Part shown: positions 40,207 to 49,755 of the stretch, one piece after another
How positions within the stretch are numbered: position 1 is the stretch's first letter
Layout: the number at the start of each line of letters is the position of its first letter
Assembly: GCA_964611295.1 (NCBI GenBank)
Contig: CAZSWV010000006.1
Coordinates: forward strand, 52,610-116,609
From: B73-G16 sp964611295
GTDB lineage: Bacteria; Desulfobacterota; B13-G15
Length of the DNA: 64,000 nt
Direction: 5' to 3'
The notes under the pieces: model-generated
Seen by the model: only the letters and a program-made list of their open reading frames with translations
The model's database searches: none
What the model was told of the DNA's origin: nothing
Program-made: the position numbers and the translations under genes

Positions 40207-41953
40207 GGGAACTAGGTTCAAAGAGGTAATGGGACTGGAGTTCGTTGAGTTTCTTATAGTGTCCGTCTTTTGAGAGGAGTTCTTCATGGGTACCTTCTTC
40301 CACTATCCTCCCTTCGGAAAGCACTAGGATCCTTGAGACGTTGCGGATGGTGGAAAGCCTATGGGCTATTATGAACACCGTGCGGGACTCCATAAGCCGA
40401 TCGAGGGCCTCCTGGATTTCCTTTTCAGTTTCGAGGTCTAAGGAGCTTGTGGCTTCGTCAAGTATCAATATAGGGGCGTCCTTCAATAAGGCCCTGGCTA
40501 TGCATATCCTCTGCCTTTGCCCACCCGAAAGCTTGACCCCCTGTTCCCCTATGACGGTATCGTAGCCGTGAGGCATTTGTATGATGAAATCATGGGCATT
40601 AGCTGCCTTGGCTGCGGCGATGACTTCTTCGTCGGTTACGTTTGGCTTTCCGTAGGCTATGTTGTTCTTCACCGTGTCATTAAAGAGGATGACCTCTTGA
40701 GTCACTATGGCTATTTGGTCCCTTAAGGACTTTATCTTCACTTTCCGTATATCAATGCCGTCAATGGTGATAGAACCACAGGTGGGGTCGTAAAACCTCA
40801 ACAGGAGGTTTACCAAGGTGGACTTCCCTGCCCCAGAAGGTCCGACGATCGCGATCTTTTCGCCCTTTTTGACCCTGAAGCTGATGTCCTTTAAGACCCA
40901 CTGGTCCTCATAGCGGAAGGATACGTTTGAAAAAACTATCTCCTTTTGGAAAGGAGGAAGTTCAACAGCGTCCTCGGCCTCTTTTACCTCAGGTTGCTCC
41001 TGTAGGAGCTCGAAGATCCTCCTTGCAGCCGCTAGGCCTTCTTGGATTTCCACATTTGCCTTGCTCAGACCCCTTAAAGGGTCATAGAGCATGGCCAAGG
41101 CGGCCATGAAGGAAAAGAACTCCCCAGGGGTCATATCGCCCTTGACGACCTTCATGCCCCCAAGCAGTACAAACAGGGCCACTCCAGCGTAGCTGACTGC
41201 CTCTATGGTTGGACTTGAAAGGGCTCTGATTTTCAGCCTCTTCATGAGGTAGCGGAAGTACTGTTCGTTGGCCTTTTTGAAACGCGCGCTTTCGTAATCT
41301 TCCATCACGAAGGCCTTGACGATCCTCTGCCCGAGGATGGTTTCCTGTAAAAAGGCGTTAAGGTATCCCATACTCTCCAGCGATTTACGACTTACCCTCT
41401 GCATCTTCTTTCTGAACTTACTAAAGAGCCATGCGACAAGGGGCAATGTAGCCAAGGCCAATAGTCCAAACCAGAAGTCCCTGTAAAGCACTACCCCTAT
41501 CAACCCCAAGGCCGTGAGGGTATCCTTTATTACGTCGCTCAAGGCACGGGATACAGAGCCCTGAAGGGTGTTCACATCGTTTGTGAGCCGCGATACAAGC
41601 TCCCCTGTGGGGTTTCTATGGAAAAAGGAAAGGGAGAGCCTTTGTAGGTGGTCGTAAAGTATCGAACGGATGTCGGTCACCGTCCTTTGGCCCACGTAAT
41701 TCATAAGGTATGCTTGAAGGTAATCGAAGGTCCCCTTGATAAGCCCCAAGGCCACTATTGTAGGTGGTAAAACCATAAGCATGAACAAGTCCTTCTTTAT
41801 GAAGATATCGTCAAGGACGTTTTTCGATAAAAAGGCAAGGGCTGCTGTTGCAGCCGAGACCCCTGACATGCATATTAAGGCCAAGATCAGCTTATGCCAG
41901 TACGGCTTGACGAAGACAAGCAGCTTCTTATAAGTGTCCCATGTGCCCTTCAC
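40190..41953 (-). CDS. msbA: Lipid A-core flippase-type ABC exporter
   Basis: A 587-residue half-transporter: six membrane helices in residues 1-320, then an ATPase with Walker A GPSGAGKST, signature LSGGQRQR and Walker B LILDEATS, and the His switch IAHRLST. Placed between lpxB and waaA, it most likely flips lipid A across the inner membrane as a homodimer. It overlaps lpxB by 4 bases. Confidence 0.93.
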   Translation of the reverse strand: MKGTWDTYKKLLVFVKPYWHKLILALICMSGVSAATAALAFLSKNVLDDIFIKKDLFMLMVLPPTIVALGLIKGTFDYLQAYLMNYVGQRTVTDIRSILYDHLQRLSLSFFHRNPTGELVSRLTNDVNTLQGSVSRALSDVIKDTLTALGLIGVVLYRDFWFGLLALATLPLVAWLFSKFRKKMQRVSRKSLESMGYLNAFLQETILGQRIVKAFVMEDYESARFKKANEQYFRYLMKRLKIRALSSPTIEAVSYAGVALFVLLGGMKVVKGDMTPGEFFSFMAALAMLYDPLRGLSKANVEIQEGLAAARRIFELLQEQPEVKEAEDAVELPPFQKEIVFSNVSFRYEDQWVLKDISFRVKKGEKIAIVGPSGAGKSTLVNLLLRFYDPTCGSITIDGIDIRKVKIKSLRDQIAIVTQEVILFNDTVKNNIAYGKPNVTDEEVIAAAKAANAHDFIIQMPHGYDTVIGEQGVKLSGGQRQRICIARALLKDAPILILDEATSSLDLETEKEIQEALDRLMESRTVFIIAHRLSTIRNVSRILVLSEGRIVEEGTHEELLSKDGHYKKLNELQSHYLFEPSSHEKAS

Positions 41954-43080
41954 GTTCCCGCCTCAAGGAGTCCCAAGGCCATCTTGGCCACCCGCTCTGA
42001 AGCCCCCTTGGGAAGCAATCCCCTGAGCTTTTGAAAGCCTCCAAGGGCCTGTTCCCTGTAGGTGTGGTCCCTGAGCAACCTTAAGGCCTCTTCGGCTATC
42101 CTTTGGGGATTGGCTTCTTTTTGCACTAGCTCAGGGACTACCTTCTCCCCCAAAAGCAAGTTGGGCAAAGAGATATAAGGTACCTTTACCAGCCTTTTGC
42201 CCAAAAAATAGGAAAGGAAATGGACTTTATAGACCACCACCATTGGAACCCCTAAAAGGGCTGCTTGTAACGTTATTGTACCTGATGCCGCGATTGCCAG
42301 GTCAGAGGCAGAAAGGACCTCGATGGCCTTATCGTAAAGGACCTCAAATCCCTTTGCCCTCGCCATTGGCCTTAACTCCTCCAGGCCAGGGGCCAAGGCC
42401 AAAAGGGGCCTCAAGGAAGGGAGGGTCTCTCTAAGGAGCTCCAGGGTCTCCCCCATTAGGTCGAGATGTCTTAAAAACTCCCCTTTCCGCGAACCCGGGA
42501 AAAACCCTATGACCACCTCATCTTCCCTTAACCCCAAGGTCCTTCGGGCTTCGGTCCGATGCGGTGCCCTTTCCAATACCTCCCATTGTGGATGCCCTAC
42601 AAAATGGGCCTTTATCCCGTATCTGTTGAAAAAGCTCTCCTCAAAGGGAAGGACCACCGCCAACGCGTCCACTGATTCCTTTAACCTTTTGGCACGACTT
42701 GGCCACCATGCCCACAATTGGGGACTTACATAATATAAGACCTTTACCCCCCGTTTTTTTAACCTGGGAGCGATGCTTAGGTTAAAACCAGGAAAGTCAA
42801 TGAGGATGGCCAAAGGGGGTTTACGCTCTTCAAGGGCCTTTTTCAATTTCAACCACGCCTTAATCGCTAAAGGCACCTTAGTCAAGGCCTCCCATAGTCC
42901 TACCACAGACAGTTCCTTTAGGTGGACAATCAGTTCAAGCCCTTCTTCCACCATCTGATTGCCCCCAATGCCGAAGAAAGACACCTCCTTTTTCATCTTC
43001 CGTATGGACTTAAGGAGTTGGGCGCCGTAAAGGTCACCTGAGGCGTCGCCTGCGACAACTAATATGGGCGTTAGCCCCAT
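41950..43080 (-). CDS. lpxB: Lipid-A-disaccharide synthase
   Basis: A 376-residue GT19 enzyme joining UDP-diacylglucosamine to lipid X. VAGDASGDLYGAQL at the N-terminus, YVSPQLWAWWPSRAKRL, GFFPGSRKGE and AASGTITLQAALLGVPMVVVYK are diagnostic. Its ATG shares one base with the stop of the upstream oxidoreductase gene (TGATG), tying the two together. Confidence 0.95.
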   Translation of the reverse strand: MGLTPILVVAGDASGDLYGAQLLKSIRKMKKEVSFFGIGGNQMVEEGLELIVHLKELSVVGLWEALTKVPLAIKAWLKLKKALEERKPPLAILIDFPGFNLSIAPRLKKRGVKVLYYVSPQLWAWWPSRAKRLKESVDALAVVLPFEESFFNRYGIKAHFVGHPQWEVLERAPHRTEARRTLGLREDEVVIGFFPGSRKGEFLRHLDLMGETLELLRETLPSLRPLLALAPGLEELRPMARAKGFEVLYDKAIEVLSASDLAIAASGTITLQAALLGVPMVVVYKVHFLSYFLGKRLVKVPYISLPNLLLGEKVVPELVQKEANPQRIAEEALRLLRDHTYREQALGGFQKLRGLLPKGASERVAKMALGLLEAGT

Positions 43081-43982
43081 CAGGGTTTGACAAGCCGTGA
43101 GATCCGAAGGGCTACCTCTAGGGCCTTGATGCCGTCTTCAGCATCTATCACAGGTGGGAGGTTTTTCCTCACGCTTTCCACAAAGGCGTACAGCTCTTCA
43201 AACAGGGAATCCCTTACCTCCCCTCCCCTTTTGACGTGGCCGTTTTCCTGAAAGGCATAGCGGTGGTTAAGGAAGTCCAACACAATACAACTGTCTTGGC
43301 CTCGTAGGATCATCTTCCTTACCTTACGCTCAGCCACCCGACTTGCATGGAGTTCCACCTGGACCCCTTTCTCGGTAAAGAGCCTGGCCTTGACTACATC
43401 AGCGTATCCAGTCCGCAGACACTTGCCGTCAGCTTCTACCGAAACCACCTCTTCCCCCAAGAGGTGGAAGACCAAGTCAATGTCATGGATCATGAGGTCT
43501 AAGACCACGTCTGTATCCACCGTCCCTTCTGGGAAAGGAGAGAGCCTATAGGCCACCACCCCTTCCGGAGGGTCAATCTTCCCGTTGAGTCCGGAAAGGG
43601 CCCCGTTGAAACGTTCCAAATGCCCTACCTGCAAAAGGAGGCCTTTCTCTTCGGCCAAGTCCCGAAGCTCTAGCGCCTTCTCAAGGCTATCAGTCATGGG
43701 TTTTTCCAGAAACACGTTGACGTCAGCCTTTAGGAAATCCCAAGCGATGGGGAAATGGGAACTTGTAGGCGTGACAATGCTAACCGCATCCACCTTGCCG
43801 AAGAGCTCCCTGTGGTCATAAAAGGGGGATGTCCCCAAAGAAGCCGCAACCTCATTGGCCCTCTCTTGTACTACATCCACTACCCCAACTAACTCCACCC
43901 CTTCCATGGAGGCAAACTTCTGCGCGTGAAGCCTTCCCCACCTTCCTACTCCAATTACTGCAACTCGAACCCTGTCCTTCAT
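43080..43982 (-). CDS. Gfo/Idh/MocA-family oxidoreductase (GnnA-like position)
   Basis: A 300-residue NAD(P)-dependent oxidoreductase. The Rossmann motif is VIGVGRWGRLHAQKF, followed by VSIVTPTSSHFPIA and FLEKPMTDSLEKA with the catalytic-type EKP, and LDLMIHDIDLVFHLLG. It lies between lpxA and lpxB, where Acidithiobacillus has gnnA, whose product oxidises UDP-GlcNAc at C3 on the way to diamino lipid A. No gnnB transaminase is present here, so the assignment is by position. It overlaps lpxA by 4 bases. Confidence 0.75.
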   Translation of the reverse strand: MKDRVRVAVIGVGRWGRLHAQKFASMEGVELVGVVDVVQERANEVAASLGTSPFYDHRELFGKVDAVSIVTPTSSHFPIAWDFLKADVNVFLEKPMTDSLEKALELRDLAEEKGLLLQVGHLERFNGALSGLNGKIDPPEGVVAYRLSPFPEGTVDTDVVLDLMIHDIDLVFHLLGEEVVSVEADGKCLRTGYADVVKARLFTEKGVQVELHASRVAERKVRKMILRGQDSCIVLDFLNHRYAFQENGHVKRGGEVRDSLFEELYAFVESVRKNLPPVIDAEDGIKALEVALRISRLVKP

Positions 43983-44752
43983 CTCGTTATCCCTCTTTTG
44001 CTTCCCTCAAGGAACTCCACAAGCTGCTTCACTTCCTCGTACTCGTAAAGGGGACTCATCTTCACCTCTTCGATGCACTCCCTTAAAGGCCTCGAACTGC
44101 GGAAAAGGACCTTATAAGCCCTCTTCAAAGCCAAAATCACCTCCTCGGGGAATCCGTTCCTCTTCAGGTTAAGGACGTTTATACCATACAACTTTGCCCT
44201 TATCCCAGAAGCTGTAACGAAAGGGGGAATGTCCTTAGGTACAGCCGTAGCCCCCCCGATAAAGGCGTATCTGCCAATACGCACAAACTGATGCACCGCT
44301 GCTACCCCCCCTATTATAGCATGGTCACCGACGACCACGTGCCCCGCTAATTGAGCTGCATTTGCCATAACAACATAGTCACCAAGTTGACAATCATGAG
44401 CTACATGTGCATATGCCATTATGAAGTTATTGTTACCAACCCTTGTACATCCTCCCCCAAAACTGGTCCCTCTGTGTATGGTCACAAATTCCCTTATAAT
44501 GCAGTTATCGCCGATAACTACGTAGGTTTTTTCCCCTTTGTATCTTACATGTTGAGGAGGTGTGCCAATGGAGGCGTGGTGGAAGATCTGGCAATTTTTC
44601 CCTATGATTGTCCATTTTTCTATGACGACATGTGGTCCTATTTTCGTGAAATCCCCTATTTTCACACCTTCACCTATTATGGCATACGGTCCAATTTCTA
44701 CCTCCTCACCTATTTCAGCAGTAGGATGGACAATGGCAGTTGGGTGTATCAT
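43979..44752 (-). CDS. lpxA: UDP-N-acetylglucosamine acyltransferase
   Basis: A 257-residue left-handed beta-helix acyltransferase for the first lipid A step. Hexapeptide repeats fill residues 1-190 (IHPTAIVHPTAEIGEEVEIGPYA), with the catalytic His in NNFIMAYAHVAHDCQLG; the C-terminal helical domain includes LNVLNLKRNGFP. It overlaps fabZ by 4 bases. Confidence 0.96.
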   Translation of the reverse strand: MIHPTAIVHPTAEIGEEVEIGPYAIIGEGVKIGDFTKIGPHVVIEKWTIIGKNCQIFHHASIGTPPQHVRYKGEKTYVVIGDNCIIREFVTIHRGTSFGGGCTRVGNNNFIMAYAHVAHDCQLGDYVVMANAAQLAGHVVVGDHAIIGGVAAVHQFVRIGRYAFIGGATAVPKDIPPFVTASGIRAKLYGINVLNLKRNGFPEEVILALKRAYKVLFRSSRPLRECIEEVKMSPLYEYEEVKQLVEFLEGSKRGITR

Positions 44753-45186
44753 AGGTCTTTCTCCCTTATCATGGCCATGATTTCAGCTTCAGCTACCACT
44801 TGCCCCAGCACGAAGGCCTTTCCTTTGAAAACCCAGATGTTTCCTCGTCTCTTAACGGTTTCCATCTCAAGCCTCAGTTGGTCACCGGGGACCACCGGCT
44901 TACGGAACTTGGCTTCCTTTAAGGCCATAAGGTAAACGCCCTTACCTTCGGCCTCCTTACCCATGGCCATATACGCCAATATGCCTGCGGTTTGGGCCAT
45001 GGCCTCGACGATGAGGACCCCTGGCATAACTGGGTCCTGTGGGAAATGCCCTGGGAAGAAGGGCTCATTGTAAGTCACGTTCTTAAGGCCCACGATCCTC
45101 TTGGGGATTTCCACCTCTAGCACCCGATCCACCAAAAGAAAGGGGAAACCATGGGGTAAGATCTTCATTATCTCTTTTACGTTCAT
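44749..45186 (-). CDS. fabZ: 3-hydroxyacyl-ACP dehydratase
   Basis: A 145-residue hot-dog dehydratase of type II fatty acid synthesis. MKILPHGFPFLLVDRV holds the active-site His and FFPGHFPQDPVMPGVLIVEAMAQ the catalytic Glu. The pair lpxA-fabZ competes for hydroxyacyl-ACP, hence the common operon placement. It overlaps lpxD by 4 bases. Confidence 0.97.
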   Translation of the reverse strand: MNVKEIMKILPHGFPFLLVDRVLEVEIPKRIVGLKNVTYNEPFFPGHFPQDPVMPGVLIVEAMAQTAGILAYMAMGKEAEGKGVYLMALKEAKFRKPVVPGDQLRLEMETVKRRGNIWVFKGKAFVLGQVVAEAEIMAMIREKDL

Positions 45187-46226
45187 CGTGTTTCTCCTCG
45201 TGACAGAAAGGATTCAAGCCTTTCAAGCCTCCTTTTTACCTCTTCGCATTCCTTTCTCCACTCCGGTAGCCTCAGGAGCTCCGCTACGACCCTCATCCAT
45301 CTCTTATGGGGCATCTGGGGTATACCTCCTACTGTTTCTTTTTCGCCTACATCCCTGAAGATTCCGGCCTTTCCCGATATCCTTGCCCCATCGCCTATCT
45401 TCACATGGTCTGCTATTCCCACCTGCCCAGCTACGGTCACCCCTTTTCCAAGGGTACTACTGCCTCCTACTCCCACCTGGGCCACGATGATACAGTTCGG
45501 CCCTATGTGAACGTTATGGCCTATCTGGACCAAATTGTCTATCTTAGTCCCCCTGCCTATGAGGGTTTTACCGAAGGTCGCCCTATCTATACAACAATTG
45601 GCCCCGATCTCCACTTCGTCCTCTATCTCCACCTTTCCCACCTGAGGTATCTTGAGGATCTGTTCGCCGTCCCTAACGTAGCCAAAACCATCGGCCCCGA
45701 TCACCGTCCCGGCATGGATGATCACCTTTTTCCCTATCACCGTCCCTTCGTATATGACCACATTCGGGTATATCACGGAATCATCCCCGATTTTTACCCC
45801 TGCACCTACATATACCCCAGGATATACAACCACCCTGTCGCCTATCGAGGCGTCTTCGCCCACATATACGAAAGGACCTATCCATACCCCTTGCCCTATC
45901 TTTGCCTTTGGACTCACCCAGGCGAGTTCAGAAACACCCGGCCCCGGATGTTTAGCGCGGTAAAACAAACCCATTGCCCTGGCCAGGGCTACATAAGGGT
46001 CCTGGACCACTATCTGTGGTAAGGGAAAGGGGACCTCTCTGTGGACTATGGCAGCAGCTGCCTTTGTCTTACTTAGTCCTTCGAGGTACTTGTCAGAGAC
46101 CACAAAGGTCAGGTCATAAGGCCCAGCTTCTTCAAGGCTTGAAATCCCCTTTATCCTCACCTCAGGGTCACCTATTAATCTTCCCCCTACAAGGCGGGCT
46201 ATTTCGGAGAGCTTGAATTCGCTCAT
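45183..46226 (-). CDS. lpxD: UDP-3-O-acylglucosamine N-acyltransferase
   Basis: A 347-residue beta-helix enzyme. The N-terminal uridine-binding domain (LSEIARLVGGRLIGD...ISSLEEAG) precedes hexapeptide repeats (about 105-300) with the catalytic His in TKIDNLVQIGHNVHIG, and a C-terminal helix (RWMRVVAELLRLPEWRKE). It overlaps ompH by 4 bases. Confidence 0.96.
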   Translation of the reverse strand: MSEFKLSEIARLVGGRLIGDPEVRIKGISSLEEAGPYDLTFVVSDKYLEGLSKTKAAAAIVHREVPFPLPQIVVQDPYVALARAMGLFYRAKHPGPGVSELAWVSPKAKIGQGVWIGPFVYVGEDASIGDRVVVYPGVYVGAGVKIGDDSVIYPNVVIYEGTVIGKKVIIHAGTVIGADGFGYVRDGEQILKIPQVGKVEIEDEVEIGANCCIDRATFGKTLIGRGTKIDNLVQIGHNVHIGPNCIIVAQVGVGGSSTLGKGVTVAGQVGIADHVKIGDGARISGKAGIFRDVGEKETVGGIPQMPHKRWMRVVAELLRLPEWRKECEEVKRRLERLESFLSRGETR

Positions 46227-46738
46227 CTTTGGGCATCCAGGGCCTTTATGACCCTGTCGGTTAAGTCTATTTCATCGGGAGCAAAGAGGATAAAGCTCCT
46301 TTGTTTCTCAAGTATTACGGTGTAGCCCTCTCTCTTTCCTATATCCGAAATGACCTTCTCAGCGTCTTTAAGGATCTGGGCAACGGCTTCACGCTCCATC
46401 TCCTGTAGTTCTTGCCTGGAGTTCTGGACGAAGGTCTCCAGTTGCTTTAGCTTTTGTTCGTATTCCCTTTGCTTTTCCTTCAAGGCATTGGCGCTCAAAA
46501 GTTTCCCTTTTTTATCTATTTCCTCCTTTAAGGCCTGCACCTCCTTTTGCATCTGCTGGAACTGCTTATCGAGCTCATTGCCCCTTGCCTCGATCTTCGC
46601 CTTGGCCTCTTGGCCGCGCTTGGATTCGCTTAAGACCCTTTGTAGGTCCACAAAACCGATCTTAACCTCTGCAGAGTAGGCTGAAACCGCCGCCAAGAAG
46701 ACCATTGTCAAAAAAAGCCCTATCCCTCTTCTCCACAT
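46223..46738 (-). CDS. ompH: OmpH/Skp-like periplasmic chaperone
   Basis: A 171-residue secreted protein. The signal peptide is GIGLFLTMVFLAAVSAYSAE; the mature part begins KIGFVDLQRVLSES and is then a long coiled coil (residues 45-135), the tentacles of Skp that hold unfolded outer-membrane proteins. GAGGAGGATC precedes ATG 46738. It directly follows bamA, its functional partner. Confidence 0.92.
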   Translation of the reverse strand: MWRRGIGLFLTMVFLAAVSAYSAEVKIGFVDLQRVLSESKRGQEAKAKIEARGNELDKQFQQMQKEVQALKEEIDKKGKLLSANALKEKQREYEQKLKQLETFVQNSRQELQEMEREAVAQILKDAEKVISDIGKREGYTVILEKQRSFILFAPDEIDLTDRVIKALDAQR

Positions 46739-46769
46739 GCCGATCCTCCTCTTGTTTGGGGTTATCTTA

Positions 46770-49016
46770 TCAATACATTATCCCGATGGCAAAGTCCCAA
46801 ACGCTTGCCTTTTCCCCTTTTTTACGGTCGAGGTTGTACCCCCAGTCTATCCTTATAGGTCCAAGTGGCGAATACCACCTAAGCCCAACCCCCACCGCAT
46901 GCCGTAAAGGGAAAAGCTCCTGCCATTTGTCAAAGCCCTTTCCCACATCGTAAAAAAGGGCAAGCCTCAGGCCAAGTTCCTTACTGAGGGGGTAAAGGAA
47001 CTCGAAGTTTACAACGGTCATCTTAAGGGCCCCTTTGGGTTCGTAATTTTCGTCTACTGGCCCTGCCATACCGTATTCGAACCCCCTTAAGGTCCTCATA
47101 CCTCCTACGAAGAACTTCTCGCCTAAAGGGACGTTGCCCTTACCGTAGGGCTCTATTATTCCAAACTTTCCCCTCAGGTTCAAAACGAGGTCGCCCCATA
47201 TGGGTTTGAACCAACTTATGGAGGCCTCTGCACGTAGAAAGTCGGAATCGCCACCAAGAGGTCCTCCTGCATTGGTCAAGTAAAAACTGTTATCCCATCC
47301 CTTAGTAGGGAAAAGGGGTTCATCGAGGGTAAAGTGGCTGAATCCCAAGACGGCCTTGTTCAAAGTGGTGGTTCCTTGTTGTGACTTTATATACTCTGAA
47401 GCGTCCTCGGCCACGTTGAAGACCTTCTGCTTCTCGTAGCGGTAAACGAAGTCCACCCTTACGCTATCGCTTAACTCCTTTCCCACCGCCACATCACCAC
47501 CCCTAATTCTGTAGTCGTAGGCGGCATAATCGTAAAGTTCGTTGAAAAGGTCAAAGCCAACCGAGTAAAAGGTGTCCATGAACCTCGGGTCAGTGAACCC
47601 AAGGGAAAATTGGTCCATCTTGGCACCTAAAGAGGCCTTTATATAAGCCCTGTAGCCTTTTCCCAAGAGGTTCCTTTCCGAGAGGGCGACCATCCCCACA
47701 AGGCCATGTAAAGAACTGTAACCACCGCCAAACTGGAAGGCCCCAGTAGGCATCTCCTCTACCTTGACCTCTAGGTCAAGGACGTCCTGCCGACTGGTGG
47801 GGACGGTATTGAACTCGACCGTTTTAAATATCCCCAACCTTTTGGTCCTCCTCAGGCTCTGGCGTATCTCCTTTGCGTTGTAAAGGTCTCCTTCTGCTAG
47901 TTTTATCTCCCGCCTTATCACCTTATCGCGAGTCTTGGTGTTCCCCTTTATTGTGATATCCCCGATATACACTTTTGGTCCCTTTTCTACCTTGTAAACG
48001 AGGTGTACTTCCCCCTTTTCGCGGTCAAGGGCACTAAGAGGGGTAACGTCTACGTGGGCATAACCCCTTGAGGCGTAATAATCCACCAAGGACGAAACAT
48101 CCCTTGTTACATCGGAAATGCGGTAGGGCCTTCCAGGGCTTGTCTTGGCCTTTATGGCCTTAAGGAGCTTTTCCTTGGGTTCGTCAAGTTCTCCTGTCAA
48201 ATCCACTGATCCTATCTTATACCTCTTTCCTTCTTCAATTTTCACCGTGATGAAAAGGGACCTACCGTCTTTGGAAACGGTAATTTCAGGTTCAGAGACC
48301 TTCACCTCGGCATAGCCATGGTCCTGGTAGAAATACCTTATCCTGGCCAGGTCTGCTTCAAGGACTTCTTTATTAAGGATACCGCTTTTTGTAAGCCAAG
48401 AAAGCCAATCCTTCTCCTTTGTGCGCATCAATTTTTTAAGCTTGCGGTCACTGAAGGCCTTATTCCCCTCAAACCTTATGCCCCTTATAGCCCCTTTTGG
48501 CCCCTCCTGGATATCTACATAAAGGACCACCTCGTTACCGGGGAGCTCTTCTACATCCCCTTGTACAGAAGCGACCCAGAAACCCTTTGAGGCGTAAAGG
48601 TCCTTTAAAGCCTTGAGGCCCTCTTCCCAAAGGGCTTCATCGAAAAAGTCACCGCGTTTGATTTTAAGGGCTGATTCCAACTCCTCCCTCTTTAGCCTCT
48701 GGTAACCGGATATGACTACCTCCTTGACTTGGGGCTTTTCAAAGAGGATAAACGTCAGGACGATCCCCTCAGGCGTCTCCTCTCTGTCTACCTTTACGTC
48801 GTAAAAATAACCGGTCCTGTAGAGGGCTTTTACGCTTTCGCTTACCTTTTCCGGATCGTAAGGTTCTCCCTTGGAAATCCTTATGTTCATGAGGACCGTT
48901 TCGGTCTGTACCCTTTGATTGCCCACGACCTTTATCTCCTTCACTAGATCTTGAGCCCATGAAGGTAAAGCAAAGGCTAATGCCCATCCTATGAGGAAAG
49001 CGAAAAGGGCCTTCAT
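46770..49016 (-). CDS. bamA: Outer membrane protein assembly factor BamA
   Basis: A 748-residue Omp85 protein. ATG 49016, after GGGGGTAGAG, starts the signal peptide MKALFAFLIGWALAFALPSWAQ; an upstream start would prepend a polar stretch. Five POTRA repeats cover about residues 24-345, then the 16-strand barrel with MRTLRGFEYG (the VRGF/Y lid motif) and a final IGIMY with terminal aromatic residue. It inserts beta-barrels in the outer membrane. ompH follows after 31 bases. Confidence 0.96.
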   Translation of the reverse strand: MKALFAFLIGWALAFALPSWAQDLVKEIKVVGNQRVQTETVLMNIRISKGEPYDPEKVSESVKALYRTGYFYDVKVDREETPEGIVLTFILFEKPQVKEVVISGYQRLKREELESALKIKRGDFFDEALWEEGLKALKDLYASKGFWVASVQGDVEELPGNEVVLYVDIQEGPKGAIRGIRFEGNKAFSDRKLKKLMRTKEKDWLSWLTKSGILNKEVLEADLARIRYFYQDHGYAEVKVSEPEITVSKDGRSLFITVKIEEGKRYKIGSVDLTGELDEPKEKLLKAIKAKTSPGRPYRISDVTRDVSSLVDYYASRGYAHVDVTPLSALDREKGEVHLVYKVEKGPKVYIGDITIKGNTKTRDKVIRREIKLAEGDLYNAKEIRQSLRRTKRLGIFKTVEFNTVPTSRQDVLDLEVKVEEMPTGAFQFGGGYSSLHGLVGMVALSERNLLGKGYRAYIKASLGAKMDQFSLGFTDPRFMDTFYSVGFDLFNELYDYAAYDYRIRGGDVAVGKELSDSVRVDFVYRYEKQKVFNVAEDASEYIKSQQGTTTLNKAVLGFSHFTLDEPLFPTKGWDNSFYLTNAGGPLGGDSDFLRAEASISWFKPIWGDLVLNLRGKFGIIEPYGKGNVPLGEKFFVGGMRTLRGFEYGMAGPVDENYEPKGALKMTVVNFEFLYPLSKELGLRLALFYDVGKGFDKWQELFPLRHAVGVGLRWYSPLGPIRIDWGYNLDRKKGEKASVWDFAIGIMY

Positions 49017-49068
49017 CTCTACCCCCAATTGCGGACTTCGGTTACTATTTGAAGTCCCCTTCCAAGGG

Positions 49069-49755
49069 TTAACCATCTTTTCCCACGATCTTGCCATCCT
49101 TCATCTTTAAGGCCTTCGGGAAACGGCGGGCCACAGCCTCGTTATGGGTTACCACAAGTAGCGTCAGTCCAAACCTTTCGTTGAAGCGTTCCAGTAGTCC
49201 CATAAGTTCCTGACCCGTCTGGGAGTCTAAGTTACCCGTCGGTTCGTCAGCAAGGAGCAGCTTCGGCCTCATCACCAAGGCCCTTGCTATCGCTACCCTT
49301 TGCTGTTCGCCGCCCGAAAGTTCAGAGGGCCTATGGTGGAGCCTATGGCCGAGTCCCACCCTTTCAAGGATCTCCCTTGCCGCTTCCTTTGCCCTCTCTA
49401 TGGAATAGCCGTATATGAGACATGGGATCATTACGTTCTCCAAGGCCGTGAAGTCCTGCAGAAGGTGGTGGAACTGAAAGACGAACCCTATCTCCCTGTT
49501 CCTTAGCTTGGACAGTTCTTCGTCTGACAAAGAATTGATGGGTTGCCCTTTGTAATAGATGAAGCCAGAAGTAGGTCTCTCTAAAGTCCCCAGGATTTGA
49601 AGGAGTGTGGACTTACCTGCTCCTGATGGCCCCACTATGGCTACCCTTTCGCCTTCGTGCAATACAAGATCTACTCCCCCGAGGGCCCATACCTCCTGTC
49701 CGCCCTTTTTGAAGACCTTACGGATCCCTATGGCCTCAAGGAGTATATCACTCAT
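49069..49755 (-). CDS. lolD: Lipoprotein-releasing ABC transporter ATPase
   Basis: A 228-residue ATPase with Walker A GPSGAGKST, Q loop FQFHHLL, signature LSGGEQQR, Walker B LLLADEPTGNLD and H loop VVTHNEAVARR. The FHHLLQDFTALENVMIP stretch is the LolD/MacB subgroup. With LolC it extracts lipoproteins from the inner membrane. It overlaps lolC by 8 bases. Confidence 0.95.
   Translation of the reverse strand: MSDILLEAIGIRKVFKKGGQEVWALGGVDLVLHEGERVAIVGPSGAGKSTLLQILGTLERPTSGFIYYKGQPINSLSDEELSKLRNREIGFVFQFHHLLQDFTALENVMIPCLIYGYSIERAKEAAREILERVGLGHRLHHRPSELSGGEQQRVAIARALVMRPKLLLADEPTGNLDSQTGQELMGLLERFNERFGLTLLVVTHNEAVARRFPKALKMKDGKIVGKDG

Noticed and set aside
45306..46022. 238-residue open frame opposite lpxD
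   Set aside because: Its Tyr/His/Pro-rich composition is the antisense reading of LpxD hexapeptide repeats.
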